Shown here piece after piece: positions 32,464 through 40,340 of a DNA stretch of 64,000 nucleotides. Both the position numbers and the translations under genes were made by a program. The stretch comes from an uncultured Bacilli bacterium (GTDB taxonomy: Bacteria > Bacillota_I > Bacilli_A > RF39 > UBA660), in the NCBI GenBank assembly GCA_934149465.1, contig CAKPEZ010000003.1:62001-126000 (forward strand), given 5' to 3'. Each line of letters starts with the position of its first letter. The stretch's first letter is position 1. The notes beneath the pieces were generated by a model. That model saw only the letters and a program-made list of their open reading frames with translations, had not been told where the DNA came from and did no database searches.

Positions 32464-33295
32464 GACTTTAAAAATAAAAGGAAATAATAATCAGGTCGCA
32501 TTTAAGGGGGATATTTTTAATTTATATGTTCCTAATTATTCTTCATATTACAAGGAAGTAAATAAAGAGATTTCTTTAAAAAATATCTTTTCTTCTAAGA
32601 TTTTAAAAGTAATTAGTGAAATTAATAAATATGATACTACTTTTAATATAGAAGTACTTGGTAGTTTATTAGAGATTAATTCTTTAGATGAATTATTAGT
32701 ATATTTTAATACTTCTAAAGAGCCATCTTTTGAGTTTATGGATATGGTTTCTAAGAATATTCATATATCTTCTTCTTGGCTTAAATATTCTAATGGTAAT
32801 ATTTTTGATATAGAATCTATATATTGTTATCCACTTTCTAATTTTTATGAAGTTATATTAGAAAAGAAGCCTTTGAATATTTATGTTATTTTAAAAGAAG
32901 GAAAAGATATGGAGATAATGATTTTGCTTCAAATAGATAAATATAAATACCAAAGGTATTACAAAAGTATTGCTTTATATGAAGTAATGGGCGCTACTGG
33001 GAAGAGTGAAATTTATGAGTTATATAAATTCTTTAAGAAGTTAAATTCTAATAGCCTTTTATATTTAAATACTTATGGATTATGGCTAAATGATAATATA
33101 TTTAATGCTATTATGAGCGGAAAGATATATCCTGGAGCAATTCATAAAGAAAAAGAAGGAATAAACTATTTTTATGAAGATTTTCTTGATATTGAACATC
33201 AATATTTTGATGAAGATACTTATTTAAAAATGTATAATAAAAACTTTTTAATAGGGCAAGAAATAATTAGATACTATTTAAAGGAAAAATTATGA
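32456..33295 (+). CDS. Unknown protein with N-terminal GNNN motif and HTH-like segment
   Basis: A 279-residue soluble protein. Residues 5-13 (LKIKGNNNQ) repeat the tail motif of the small membrane protein that overlaps it. Residues about 45-115 look like a degenerate XRE-type helix-turn-helix region (FEFMDMVSKNIHISSSWLKYSNGN, compare the usual ...LGVSxxWLLxGEG). The C-terminal 160 residues are mixed alpha/beta, Tyr-rich, and not recognised. It could be a sensor or regulator paired with the membrane protein. No enzymatic motif is visible. Confidence 0.6.
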   Translation: MNKTLKIKGNNNQVAFKGDIFNLYVPNYSSYYKEVNKEISLKNIFSSKILKVISEINKYDTTFNIEVLGSLLEINSLDELLVYFNTSKEPSFEFMDMVSKNIHISSSWLKYSNGNIFDIESIYCYPLSNFYEVILEKKPLNIYVILKEGKDMEIMILLQIDKYKYQRYYKSIALYEVMGATGKSEIYELYKFFKKLNSNSLLYLNTYGLWLNDNIFNAIMSGKIYPGAIHKEKEGINYFYEDFLDIEHQYFDEDTYLKMYNKNFLIGQEIIRYYLKEKL

Positions 33296-33319
33296 TATAA
33301 TTATTATAGGAGGATGTTT

Positions 33320-33982
33320 ATGAATAGAAAAAGTGTTTCTGTTATGATTGGTATTGTTATTATTCTTATTGGTACTGTTATCCTAGGAAATAATCTTAGT
33401 TGGTGGAACGTTGATATATTTTTCCCAGGCTGGTGGACTTTATTTATTATAATTCCATCTATAATTGGTATGGTAAAAGATCAAACTTATTTTTCTTCTA
33501 GTATATTTATTGTTCTTGGTATTTTACTTTTCTTAGCATGTCAAGAAATTATTATTTGGGATTTAGTATGGAAGATCTTACTTCCGATAGTATTTATTAC
33601 TTTAGGTCTTTCTATTATATTTAAACCTAGTGTTAATAAAATGCAAGGAAAGAAAATAGGAAAAGCTAAACAAGAATATATTGGTATTTTCTCTGGCTCA
33701 GAAGATAAGGTTAAGGGAAAATTTGAAGACGCTACTTGTACTGCTGTTTTTGGCGGAGTAGAACTTGATCTTAGAGATGCTTCCATAAAAGAAGATATTG
33801 TTATTGATTGCATTTCAGTCTTTGGTGGAATTACGATTAAAGTTCCTGATAATGTGATTGTAAAACCGATTGGAACTCCAATATTTGGTGGAGTAGAAAA
33901 TAGAGCAACCCAAAATAAGGATAGTAAAATAACAATACATGTTAATTATACGTGTATATTTGGAGGAATTGAAATTAGATAA
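33320..33982 (+). CDS. LiaF-like membrane protein with FGG beta-repeat domain
   Basis: A 220-residue protein. About four membrane helices lie in residues 5-105 (VMIGIVIILIGTVIL, WWTLFIIIPSIIGM, SIFIVLGILLFLA, ILLPIVFITLGLSII). The C-terminal domain has three to four repeats of the type (V)FGGVELDLRDA / VFGGITIKVPDN / IFGGVENRA / IFGGIEIR, typical of LiaF/YvqF and the adhesin-like toast-rack fold. LiaF members act with cell-envelope stress two-component systems, but no LiaRS is nearby. The ATG at 33320 is preferred over 33314, which abuts the AGGAGG site. Confidence 0.85.
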   Translation: MNRKSVSVMIGIVIILIGTVILGNNLSWWNVDIFFPGWWTLFIIIPSIIGMVKDQTYFSSSIFIVLGILLFLACQEIIIWDLVWKILLPIVFITLGLSIIFKPSVNKMQGKKIGKAKQEYIGIFSGSEDKVKGKFEDATCTAVFGGVELDLRDASIKEDIVIDCISVFGGITIKVPDNVIVKPIGTPIFGGVENRATQNKDSKITIHVNYTCIFGGIEIR

Positions 33983-34000
33983 TAACTATCTAATTTTTTT
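33975..34000 (+). terminator. Rho-independent terminator after LiaF-like gene
   Basis: TTAGATA / TATCTAA stem with ATAAC loop and seven T; it overlaps the stop codon. Confidence 0.8.
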
Positions 34001-34023
34001 CTTTACGTAAAATATAAAAAACT

Positions 34024-34050
34024 TTAGCACTCAATATTGACAAGTGCTAA
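34024..34050 (+). promoter_or_regulatory. CIRCE element (HrcA operator)
   Basis: TTAGCACTC, 9-base spacer, AAGTGCTAA: eight of nine bases in the right arm match the CIRCE consensus TTAGCACTC-N9-GAGTGCTAA. It overlaps the htpG promoter, as expected for HrcA repression. An additional GAGTGCT half-site lies just downstream at 34054-34060. Confidence 0.93.
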
Positions 34051-34065
34051 TAGGAGTGCTACAAT
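34037..34065 (+). promoter_or_regulatory. Sigma-A promoter of htpG-hsp20
   Basis: TTGACA, 17-base spacer, TACAAT. The -35 lies inside the CIRCE spacer and right arm. Confidence 0.92.
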
Positions 34066-34109
34066 GTAATTGTTGAATGAATCAACAGATACAATAAAGG
34101 AGGTATTTT

Positions 34110-35939
34110 ATGAAAAAAGCATTTAAATCAGAATCAAAAAAATTACTTGATTTAATGATTAATTCTATTTATACAAATAAAGATATTTTTTTAAGAGAAC
34201 TCATCTCTAATGCTAGTGATGCTTTAGATAAGCTATATTATATCTCTTTAACGAATAAAGATTTAAAAGTATCTAGAGAGAATTTAAAAATAAATTTAAG
34301 TATAGATGAAAAGAATCGTACCTTAACTATTAGTGATAATGGTATTGGTATGAATGATGAAGAATTAGAGAGTAACTTAGGAACAATTGCTAAAAGTGGT
34401 TCACTTTTGTTTAAAGAAAATTTAGATCCTAAGAAAGATGCTCATATTATAGGACAATTTGGTGTTGGATTTTATTCAGCATTTATGGTTAGTGATAATA
34501 TTACTGTATTAAGTAAGAGCGCTACTAGTGATAAAGCATATGTTTGGACATCTACTGGAGCTTCAGGATATTCTATTGAAGAAGGAGAAAAGAAAGATAA
34601 TGGTACAGTTATTACTCTTCATATAAAAGAAGATACTGATAGTGAGAGTTATAGTGAATATTTAACTTATGATAAGCTTCGCTCTTTAGTAAGGAAATAT
34701 TCTGATTATATTAGATATCCAATTACTATTATTCATGACAACAAAGAAGAAACTTTAAATAGCATGATTCCTTTATGGAAGAAAGATAAAAAGGAAGTAA
34801 CTAAAGAAGAATATGATAATTTTTATATGGATAAGTATTTTGATTATGAATGTCCTTTGAAAGTTATTCCTACATCTGTTGAGGGAGCTTGTAGTTATAA
34901 GGGAATTTTATTTATACCAAGTCATGCTCCATATGATTTTTATACTAAAGAGTATGAAAAAGGACTTGCCTTATATGCTAATGGAGTATTAATAATGGAT
35001 AAGTGTTCAGACTTATTACCAGATTATTTTAGCTTTGTAAAGGGTGTTGTTGATAGTGAAGATTTATCTTTAAATATTTCAAGAGAAGTTCTTCAGCAAA
35101 CAAAATCTTTAAAACTAATTGCTAAGAATATTGAAAATAAGATAAAAAATGAACTTCTTGATTTATTAAATAATGATCGTGAAAATTATAAAAAATTTTT
35201 TAAAGCTTTTGGTATGCAATTAAAGTTTGGTGTCTATAATAATTATGGATTAGATAAAGATAAGCTTCAAGATTTGTTATTATTTTATTCTTCTTCTAAA
35301 GAAGATTATATTACTTTAAAAGAATATGTTCAAAATATGAAAGAAGGACAAGATAATATTTATTATGCTTGTGGTGAGATGATTTCTAAAATAGATCATC
35401 TTCCTCAAACAGAGCAATTTAAAGAAAAAAATTATGAAGTTTTATATTTAACTGATTATGTAGATGAATTTACTTTGAACGCTATTAGTACTTATGAAGG
35501 TAAGAAATTTGTAAATATTAGTAATGAGAATGTTGATTTGGAAGATGATAAATCTAAAGAAGAACTTAAGAAAATGAATAATAATAATAAAGAACTTCTT
35601 GATAAGATGAAAGATCTTTTAAATATTACAGAAGTACGCTTTACTAATAAGTTAAAGACTCATCCTGTATGTTTAACTAGTAAAGGAAATGTCTCAATAG
35701 AGATGGAAAAAGTTATAAATGCAATGCCTACTGATGAAAAGATTAAGGCTGAGACAGTAATGGAGATAAATCAAAATCATCCAATTGCACTTAAACTTCA
35801 AGATCTTTATAAAAATGATTTAGATGAGTTTTCTAAATATACTAAGATTTTATATTCAGAAGCTCGTTTAATAGAGGGATTACCAATAGATAATCCTACA
35901 GAAATTAGTAATCTAATATGTGATGTGTTAGCAAAGTAA
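34110..35939 (+). CDS. htpG: Molecular chaperone HtpG (Hsp90)
   Basis: HtpG is the bacterial Hsp90 dimeric chaperone. The GHKL ATPase domain is clear: IFLRELISNASDALDK near residues 25-40, DNGIGMNDEEL and GQFGVGFYSAFMV. The middle domain carries the conserved LNISREVLQQ, and a C-terminal dimerisation domain follows. The length of 609 residues is normal. It is preceded by CIRCE and a near-consensus promoter, so HrcA repression is expected; in B. subtilis htpG is not in the HrcA group. It is followed by hsp20 after 29 bases. Confidence 0.97.
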   Translation: MKKAFKSESKKLLDLMINSIYTNKDIFLRELISNASDALDKLYYISLTNKDLKVSRENLKINLSIDEKNRTLTISDNGIGMNDEELESNLGTIAKSGSLLFKENLDPKKDAHIIGQFGVGFYSAFMVSDNITVLSKSATSDKAYVWTSTGASGYSIEEGEKKDNGTVITLHIKEDTDSESYSEYLTYDKLRSLVRKYSDYIRYPITIIHDNKEETLNSMIPLWKKDKKEVTKEEYDNFYMDKYFDYECPLKVIPTSVEGACSYKGILFIPSHAPYDFYTKEYEKGLALYANGVLIMDKCSDLLPDYFSFVKGVVDSEDLSLNISREVLQQTKSLKLIAKNIENKIKNELLDLLNNDRENYKKFFKAFGMQLKFGVYNNYGLDKDKLQDLLLFYSSSKEDYITLKEYVQNMKEGQDNIYYACGEMISKIDHLPQTEQFKEKNYEVLYLTDYVDEFTLNAISTYEGKKFVNISNENVDLEDDKSKEELKKMNNNNKELLDKMKDLLNITEVRFTNKLKTHPVCLTSKGNVSIEMEKVINAMPTDEKIKAETVMEINQNHPIALKLQDLYKNDLDEFSKYTKILYSEARLIEGLPIDNPTEISNLICDVLAK

Positions 35940-35968
35940 CTAAAATAAAGAAAGGAAGATGATTATTT

Positions 35969-36346
35969 ATGCTACCAAGTAGAATATTTTTTGATAATAT
36001 GTTAGATGATTTTAAATTTGAGGAAAGAATGAAATGTGATATTTATGAAAAGAAGGGTGTATATCATATTGAAGCAGATATTCCTGGATTTTCTAAAGAT
36101 GATATTAAGTTAGAGCTTAATCGTGGTAATTTGATTATTACTGCTGAAAAAGAGGAAAAAGAAGAAGAGAAAGATAAAAAGTATATTCGCCGTGAAAGAA
36201 ATTATTATGGTAAGTACCAAAGAAGTTTTTATTTAGGTGAAGTAGATGAAAATAATATTGAAGCAACCTTTAATAATGGTATTTTAAAGGTAAGTGTTCC
36301 TAAGAAACACGAAGAATCTTCTAAGAAATTAATTAGTATTAAATAA
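35969..36346 (+). CDS. Small heat shock protein, Hsp20 family
   Basis: A 125-residue small heat shock protein that holds unfolding proteins without ATP. The alpha-crystallin domain spans about residues 22-115: CDIYEKKGVYHIEADIPGF, then RRERNYYGKYQRSFYLGE and the closing ATFNNGILKVSVPK with its G-I-L motif. It shares the CIRCE-controlled operon with htpG and ends at a strong terminator. Confidence 0.93.
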   Translation: MLPSRIFFDNMLDDFKFEERMKCDIYEKKGVYHIEADIPGFSKDDIKLELNRGNLIITAEKEEKEEEKDKKYIRRERNYYGKYQRSFYLGEVDENNIEATFNNGILKVSVPKKHEESSKKLISIK

Positions 36347-36384
36347 AAATATGAAGGACTAGAAAATAGTTCTTCATATTTTTT
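36346..36384 (+). terminator. Terminator of htpG-hsp20
   Basis: 15-bp stem AAAATATGAAGGACT / AGTTCTTCATATTTT (one G-T pair) with a 7-base loop and T-run. Confidence 0.92.
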
Positions 36385-36423
36385 ACTTTAAAAAATAATT
36401 TTGTCAAGTATAAGTATATTATC

Positions 36424-36452
36424 TTGCAATAGAATTTATTTTAAGATATACT
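36424..36452 (+). promoter_or_regulatory. Promoter of a short transcript
   Basis: TTGCAA, 17-base spacer, TATACT in the gap after hsp20. Confidence 0.65.
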
Positions 36453-36458
36453 AAGATT

Positions 36459-36580
36459 GTAAAATAGGAGAAAGATAGTAAAAAGAATATTGGGGAAATA
36501 AGAAGATATCTAATAATTTGACTATCTAATAAATCTTTTTTCTATTATTAAAGAAAAGCTATGAGATACTAGCTTTTTTT
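36459..36580 (+). ncRNA. Candidate small RNA or leader transcript
   Basis: About 120 bases lie between a good promoter (36424-36452) and a terminator hairpin AAAAGCTA / TAGCTTTT followed by T (36554-36580). No open reading frame with a ribosome site and start fits inside. It could be an independent small RNA or an attenuator leader of the gene at 36635. No known RNA family is recognised. Confidence 0.45.
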
Positions 36581-36634
36581 CTATGTATGATTGTTCTTTT
36601 TTTGATTAATAATAATTATGAGGAGAGTGTAATA

Positions 36635-37072
36635 ATGAATGAAACTAATGAATTATTAGAATATTTTCACAAGACTACTGATATGGGTGCTAAGAGTACT
36701 GAGTATTTGCTTGGATTTTTAAAGAATAAAGAAAATAAAATAAAGAAAGCTTTAGAAGATCAGCATAAAGAATATTTAAAATTTCAAAAAGAAATAGATA
36801 AGATTTTAAAAAAGAAAAAACTAGAGTTAAAAGAAGCCGGAGTTATGGCTAATGTTATGTCTTATATGGGAATAAAGATGGAAGTGTTAAAAGATAATAG
36901 CGATGCTAAGATGGCTGATATGTTAACTCAGGGACTTACTATGGGAGTACTCGAAGTAAGAAAAAAGTTAAAAGCATTATCTAAAGAAGCTGATGAAGAT
37001 GTTGTTAAATTAGGAAAAGACTTTTTAAAATTTCAAGAAGATTCGATAGAAAAGTTAAAGACTTTTTTATAA
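36635..37072 (+). CDS. Unknown helical cytoplasmic protein
   Basis: A 145-residue, charged, almost entirely helical protein with no signal peptide or membrane segment. Residues about 25-65 are very Lys/Glu-rich (coiled-coil tendency), and a second helical part carries MSYMGIKMEVLKDNSDAKMA and LTQGLTMGVLEVRKKL. An earlier Met at 36587 exists, but GAGGAG before 36635 decides the start. I do not recognise the family; a four-helix bundle is plausible. It is monocistronic after the small-RNA candidate. Confidence 0.65.
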   Translation: MNETNELLEYFHKTTDMGAKSTEYLLGFLKNKENKIKKALEDQHKEYLKFQKEIDKILKKKKLELKEAGVMANVMSYMGIKMEVLKDNSDAKMADMLTQGLTMGVLEVRKKLKALSKEADEDVVKLGKDFLKFQEDSIEKLKTFL

Positions 37073-37115
37073 AGAATCTTTTTTTATGCTATAATTTATT
37101 ATAGGAGGAAGCTTA

Positions 37116-38084
37116 ATGGATAAAGATATTTTATTGATGCCTAAGATTGATTTACATCTTCATTTAGATGGATCTGTTAGAATAGATACTGTGTATGAAT
37201 TATTAAATAAGAAAGTTTCTTTAAAAGAAATTAGAAAAAACATGTGTATAAATGATGATTCTTCTTCGCTTTCTGATTATCTTAAGAAGTTTGATTTACC
37301 TATAAAAGTAATGCAATCTAAAGAAAATTTAGAGAGAATTGCTTTTGAATTAGTAGAAGAGTTAGAAAAAGAAAATGTTATATATGCAGAGGTTAGATTT
37401 GCACCTTTTTTTCATACTAAAGAAGGATTATCTTTAGATGAGGTTATTACTTCAGTATTAAAAGGACTAAGAAAAGGGAAAATTAAAGTTGGTTTAATTC
37501 TTTGTTTAATGAGGGGATCTTCTTTTGAAGATAATAAAAAGATTGTCTTTTTGACTAAGAAATATCAAGATAAGGGAGTAGTTGGTTTTGATTTAGCAGG
37601 AGATGAAGGAAGATATCCTAATTATTTATATAAAGATTTATTTGTATTAGGTAAAGAACTCGGGTTAAATTATACTATTCATTCGGGAGAAGGAGATGGT
37701 GCTAGTAGTGTGCTAGAAGCAATTAAACTTGGTACTAAAAGAATAGGTCATGGAGTTAGATGTGATGGTCTTATTGATTTACTAAAAGAAAATAATATTA
37801 CTTTAGAAGTTTGTCCTAGTAGTAATATAGATACTAAAATAGTAAGTAATATTAAAGATCATCCATTTATGAAGTTATATTCTTCTAAGGTTTTAGTAAC
37901 TGTTAATACAGATAATAGGACTGTTTCTAATACTAACTTAACTAGAGAATATAGCTTATTAAAAGATGCTTTTAACTTAAAATATGAAGATTTTATTAAA
38001 CTTAATATTAATAGTGTTAATGCAGCATTTATCTCTTCTTTAGAAAAGAAAAAATATATAGATATATTGAAGAAACACTTGTAA
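37116..38084 (+). CDS. add: Adenosine deaminase
   Basis: Adenosine deaminase converts adenosine to inosine in purine salvage. Zinc and catalytic motifs are visible: HLHLDGSVR (about residues 14-22), GFDLAGDE, the HSGEGDGASS active-site His/Glu block, GHGVR and a final NTDNRTVSNT in place of the mammalian D-D-P. The last form resembles clostridial enzymes as I remember them. The length of 322 residues is standard. AGGAGG ribosome site. Confidence 0.92.
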   Translation: MDKDILLMPKIDLHLHLDGSVRIDTVYELLNKKVSLKEIRKNMCINDDSSSLSDYLKKFDLPIKVMQSKENLERIAFELVEELEKENVIYAEVRFAPFFHTKEGLSLDEVITSVLKGLRKGKIKVGLILCLMRGSSFEDNKKIVFLTKKYQDKGVVGFDLAGDEGRYPNYLYKDLFVLGKELGLNYTIHSGEGDGASSVLEAIKLGTKRIGHGVRCDGLIDLLKENNITLEVCPSSNIDTKIVSNIKDHPFMKLYSSKVLVTVNTDNRTVSNTNLTREYSLLKDAFNLKYEDFIKLNINSVNAAFISSLEKKKYIDILKKHL

Positions 38085-38100
38085 AATATTAAATATTATC

Positions 38101-38129
38101 TTTCCATAAAGAATAAACTATGGTATAAT
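38101..38129 (+). promoter_or_regulatory. Promoter of yvcK
   Basis: TTTCCA, 17-base spacer, TATAAT; about 25 bases before the start. Confidence 0.6.
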
Positions 38130-38154
38130 CACAGGTAAGAGTTAGGGGAGAGAT

Positions 38155-39105
38155 ATGAAGAAAATAGTTGTTTTGGGTGGTGGAACAGGCCTTTCTACTT
38201 TATTAAAAGGGTTAAAATTATTTCCACTTGATATAACAGCAGTAGTATCTGTTGCAGATGATGGATCTTCTACTGGAAAATTAAGAAAGGAATTTAATAT
38301 TCCAGCAGTAGGGGATTTAAGAAATGTTTTAGTTAGTTTATCAGAAGTAGAACCTCTTGTTGAAGAGTTATTACAATATCGATTTACTACTAATAGTGAT
38401 TTAAATAATCATGCAATGGGGAATTTACTTTTAACAGCGCTTTATAATATAACTGGTAGTTTGACAGCATCATTAGAAGCTTTATCTAAGATTATTAAAA
38501 TTAAAGGAAAAATACTTCCTTTTTCAGAAGATAATGCTACTTTGGTTGCGCATACTAAAAGTGGAGAAACTATAATTGGTGAAAGTAAAATTACGAAAGC
38601 TGGGAAAGAGATTGATTATATAGAATATCTAGAGAAAGATATTCATACAACTAAGAGAGTATTAGATGAAATTAAGCATGCTGATTATATTATCTTAGGA
38701 ATAGGAAGTTTATATACTAGTATTATTCCTAATTTGCTTACTGAAGATATAAAATGTGCTTTAAGGAATTCAAAAGCAAAGAAAATGTATATTTCCAACG
38801 CTATGACAGAACATGGAGAAACGGATAATTATACCGTAAGTGATTGTATAAAAGTAATTAATCGTTATATAGATGATCACTTTATTGATGTGGTGGTATC
38901 TTCTACTAGTAAGATATCATCTAAAATAAAAAAACGATATCATGAATTAGAATTAAGTACACCAATAAAAATAGACGAAGAAGAAATTAAAAGAATGGGT
39001 GTAGAACTTGTTAAAGAAGATTTAATTACAGTTGTTAATGAACAAGTTCGTCACGATTATTTAAAAACTGCATTAGCGGTATTTACTTATATAATAAATA
39101 ACTAA
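38155..39105 (+). CDS. yvcK: Gluconeogenesis/cell-wall factor YvcK (GlmR, CofD-like)
   Basis: YvcK/GlmR is a UDP-GlcNAc-binding CofD-fold protein that stimulates GlmS and links carbon metabolism to peptidoglycan synthesis. The sequence shows VVLGGGTGLSTLLKGLK at the start, ADDGSSTGKLR, GDLRNVLVSLS and NHAMGNLLLTAL. The length of 316 residues is typical. whiA follows 12 bases later, the usual yvcK-whiA pairing, but yvcJ (rapZ), which often precedes them, is not present. Confidence 0.96.
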   Translation: MKKIVVLGGGTGLSTLLKGLKLFPLDITAVVSVADDGSSTGKLRKEFNIPAVGDLRNVLVSLSEVEPLVEELLQYRFTTNSDLNNHAMGNLLLTALYNITGSLTASLEALSKIIKIKGKILPFSEDNATLVAHTKSGETIIGESKITKAGKEIDYIEYLEKDIHTTKRVLDEIKHADYIILGIGSLYTSIIPNLLTEDIKCALRNSKAKKMYISNAMTEHGETDNYTVSDCIKVINRYIDDHFIDVVVSSTSKISSKIKKRYHELELSTPIKIDEEEIKRMGVELVKEDLITVVNEQVRHDYLKTALAVFTYIINN

Positions 39106-39117
39106 GTAGGTGATATT

Positions 39118-40047
39118 ATGACATTTTCCTCTAGAGTAAAAGATGAAGTATCAAGATTAGAAACATCTAGAACTGAAAATATTGCAGAATTATCTGCTAT
39201 TATTCGAAATACAGTTGCTTTAAGTAATAAATCTATTGATATTACCGTAGAAAATAATGCAGTAGCAAGAAGAATATTTAAGTTAATTAAAGATATTTAT
39301 AATATTACACCGCAGATTACTGTTAGAAAAAGATATAATTTTAATAAGAATTTGACTTATATTCTATCTTTAAAAAATGAGTATAAATATATTTTAATTG
39401 ATTTATCATATTATGATGAAGATTATAATAAAATAAATATTCCTAAAGACTATTTAATTAGTGATGAAGAAGATTTAAGAGCATATTTAAGGGGATTATT
39501 TATTGCTGTTGGTAGTGTTAATGATCCAAAGACTTCTAGATATCATTTGGAATTATTAGTTGATAATTCTAGTTATGCTAATTTTATTAACAATATTTTG
39601 AATGATCATCTATTAAATAGTAGAATAATAAAAAGAGAAAAACATTATATGATTTATATAAAAGAAGCTGAAAAAATAAGTGATTTCTTAAGAATTATTA
39701 AATCTTATAATGCAGTACTATATTTTGAAGATATTAGGATTTATCGTGATCATAAGAATATGACTAATCGTCTTAATAATTGTGAACAAGCAAATATTGA
39801 TAAGGTTTTTCAAACTTCTAATGAACAAATTCATGATATAGAAAAATTAAAAGAATATGATATGCTTGATTTTATAGATGAAAAACTTAAGGAAGTATGT
39901 AAATATAGATTAAAATATCCAGAATCTTCATTAAAAGAATTAAGTGAAATTATTTCTTTAGAAACAGGGAATGTTATTACTAAATCTGGCTTAAATCATA
40001 GATTTCGTAAAATAAAAGAAATAGCTAGTCAAATAAAAGAAAAGTAG
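39118..40047 (+). CDS. whiA: WhiA (sporulation/cell division regulator)
   Basis: WhiA combines an N-terminal LAGLIDADG-like domain with a C-terminal helix-turn-helix. Visible features: the start TFSSRVKDEVSRLE, LRAYLRGLFIAVGSVNDP in the middle (about residues 120-140), and the C-terminal LKYPESSLKELSEIIS followed by ITKSGLNHRFRKI. The length is normal at 309 residues. In Firmicutes it affects cell division and chromosome segregation; in actinomycetes it controls sporulation. It sits in an operon with yvcK. Confidence 0.96.
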   Translation: MTFSSRVKDEVSRLETSRTENIAELSAIIRNTVALSNKSIDITVENNAVARRIFKLIKDIYNITPQITVRKRYNFNKNLTYILSLKNEYKYILIDLSYYDEDYNKINIPKDYLISDEEDLRAYLRGLFIAVGSVNDPKTSRYHLELLVDNSSYANFINNILNDHLLNSRIIKREKHYMIYIKEAEKISDFLRIIKSYNAVLYFEDIRIYRDHKNMTNRLNNCEQANIDKVFQTSNEQIHDIEKLKEYDMLDFIDEKLKEVCKYRLKYPESSLKELSEIISLETGNVITKSGLNHRFRKIKEIASQIKEK

Positions 40048-40076
40048 TTGTGAGAAAAAAGAAAGTGTGTTATTAT
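40048..40076 (+). promoter_or_regulatory. Promoter of tyrS
   Basis: TTGTGA, 17-base spacer, TATTAT, starting at the base after the whiA stop codon. Confidence 0.8.
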
Positions 40077-40082
40077 ATAAAT

Positions 40083-40302
40083 ATATTTTATCTTTATTAG
40101 TATTAAATTTAAAATTAGTAGAAATATTTATCTTTATTAGAGAAAGCAAGTGGTTGATGAAAACTTGTAAATGAGTATTTTGAATTACATTAGATTTAGC
40201 TAATCGGTTTCGATCGTTATTAAAATAAGTAGTAAGATTTTTCTTATTAATTAAGGTGGTACCACGGCTAATTCGTCCTTAGATATTCTAAGGACTTTTT
40301 TT
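40083..40302 (+). promoter_or_regulatory. T-box riboswitch of tyrS
   Basis: The conserved T-box AAGGTGGTACCACGG is at 40253-40267, followed by the terminator GTCCTTAG / CTAAGGAC with a T-run (40275-40302). A plausible specifier is TAC (Tyr) at 40186-40188 in the context GAAT-TAC-A. The leader binds uncharged tRNA-Tyr and lets transcription continue. This accounts for the gene-free stretch between whiA and tyrS. Confidence 0.95.
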
Positions 40303-40340
40303 ATTAATAAAGATTGTTTTATTAAAGGAGGATTATATTT

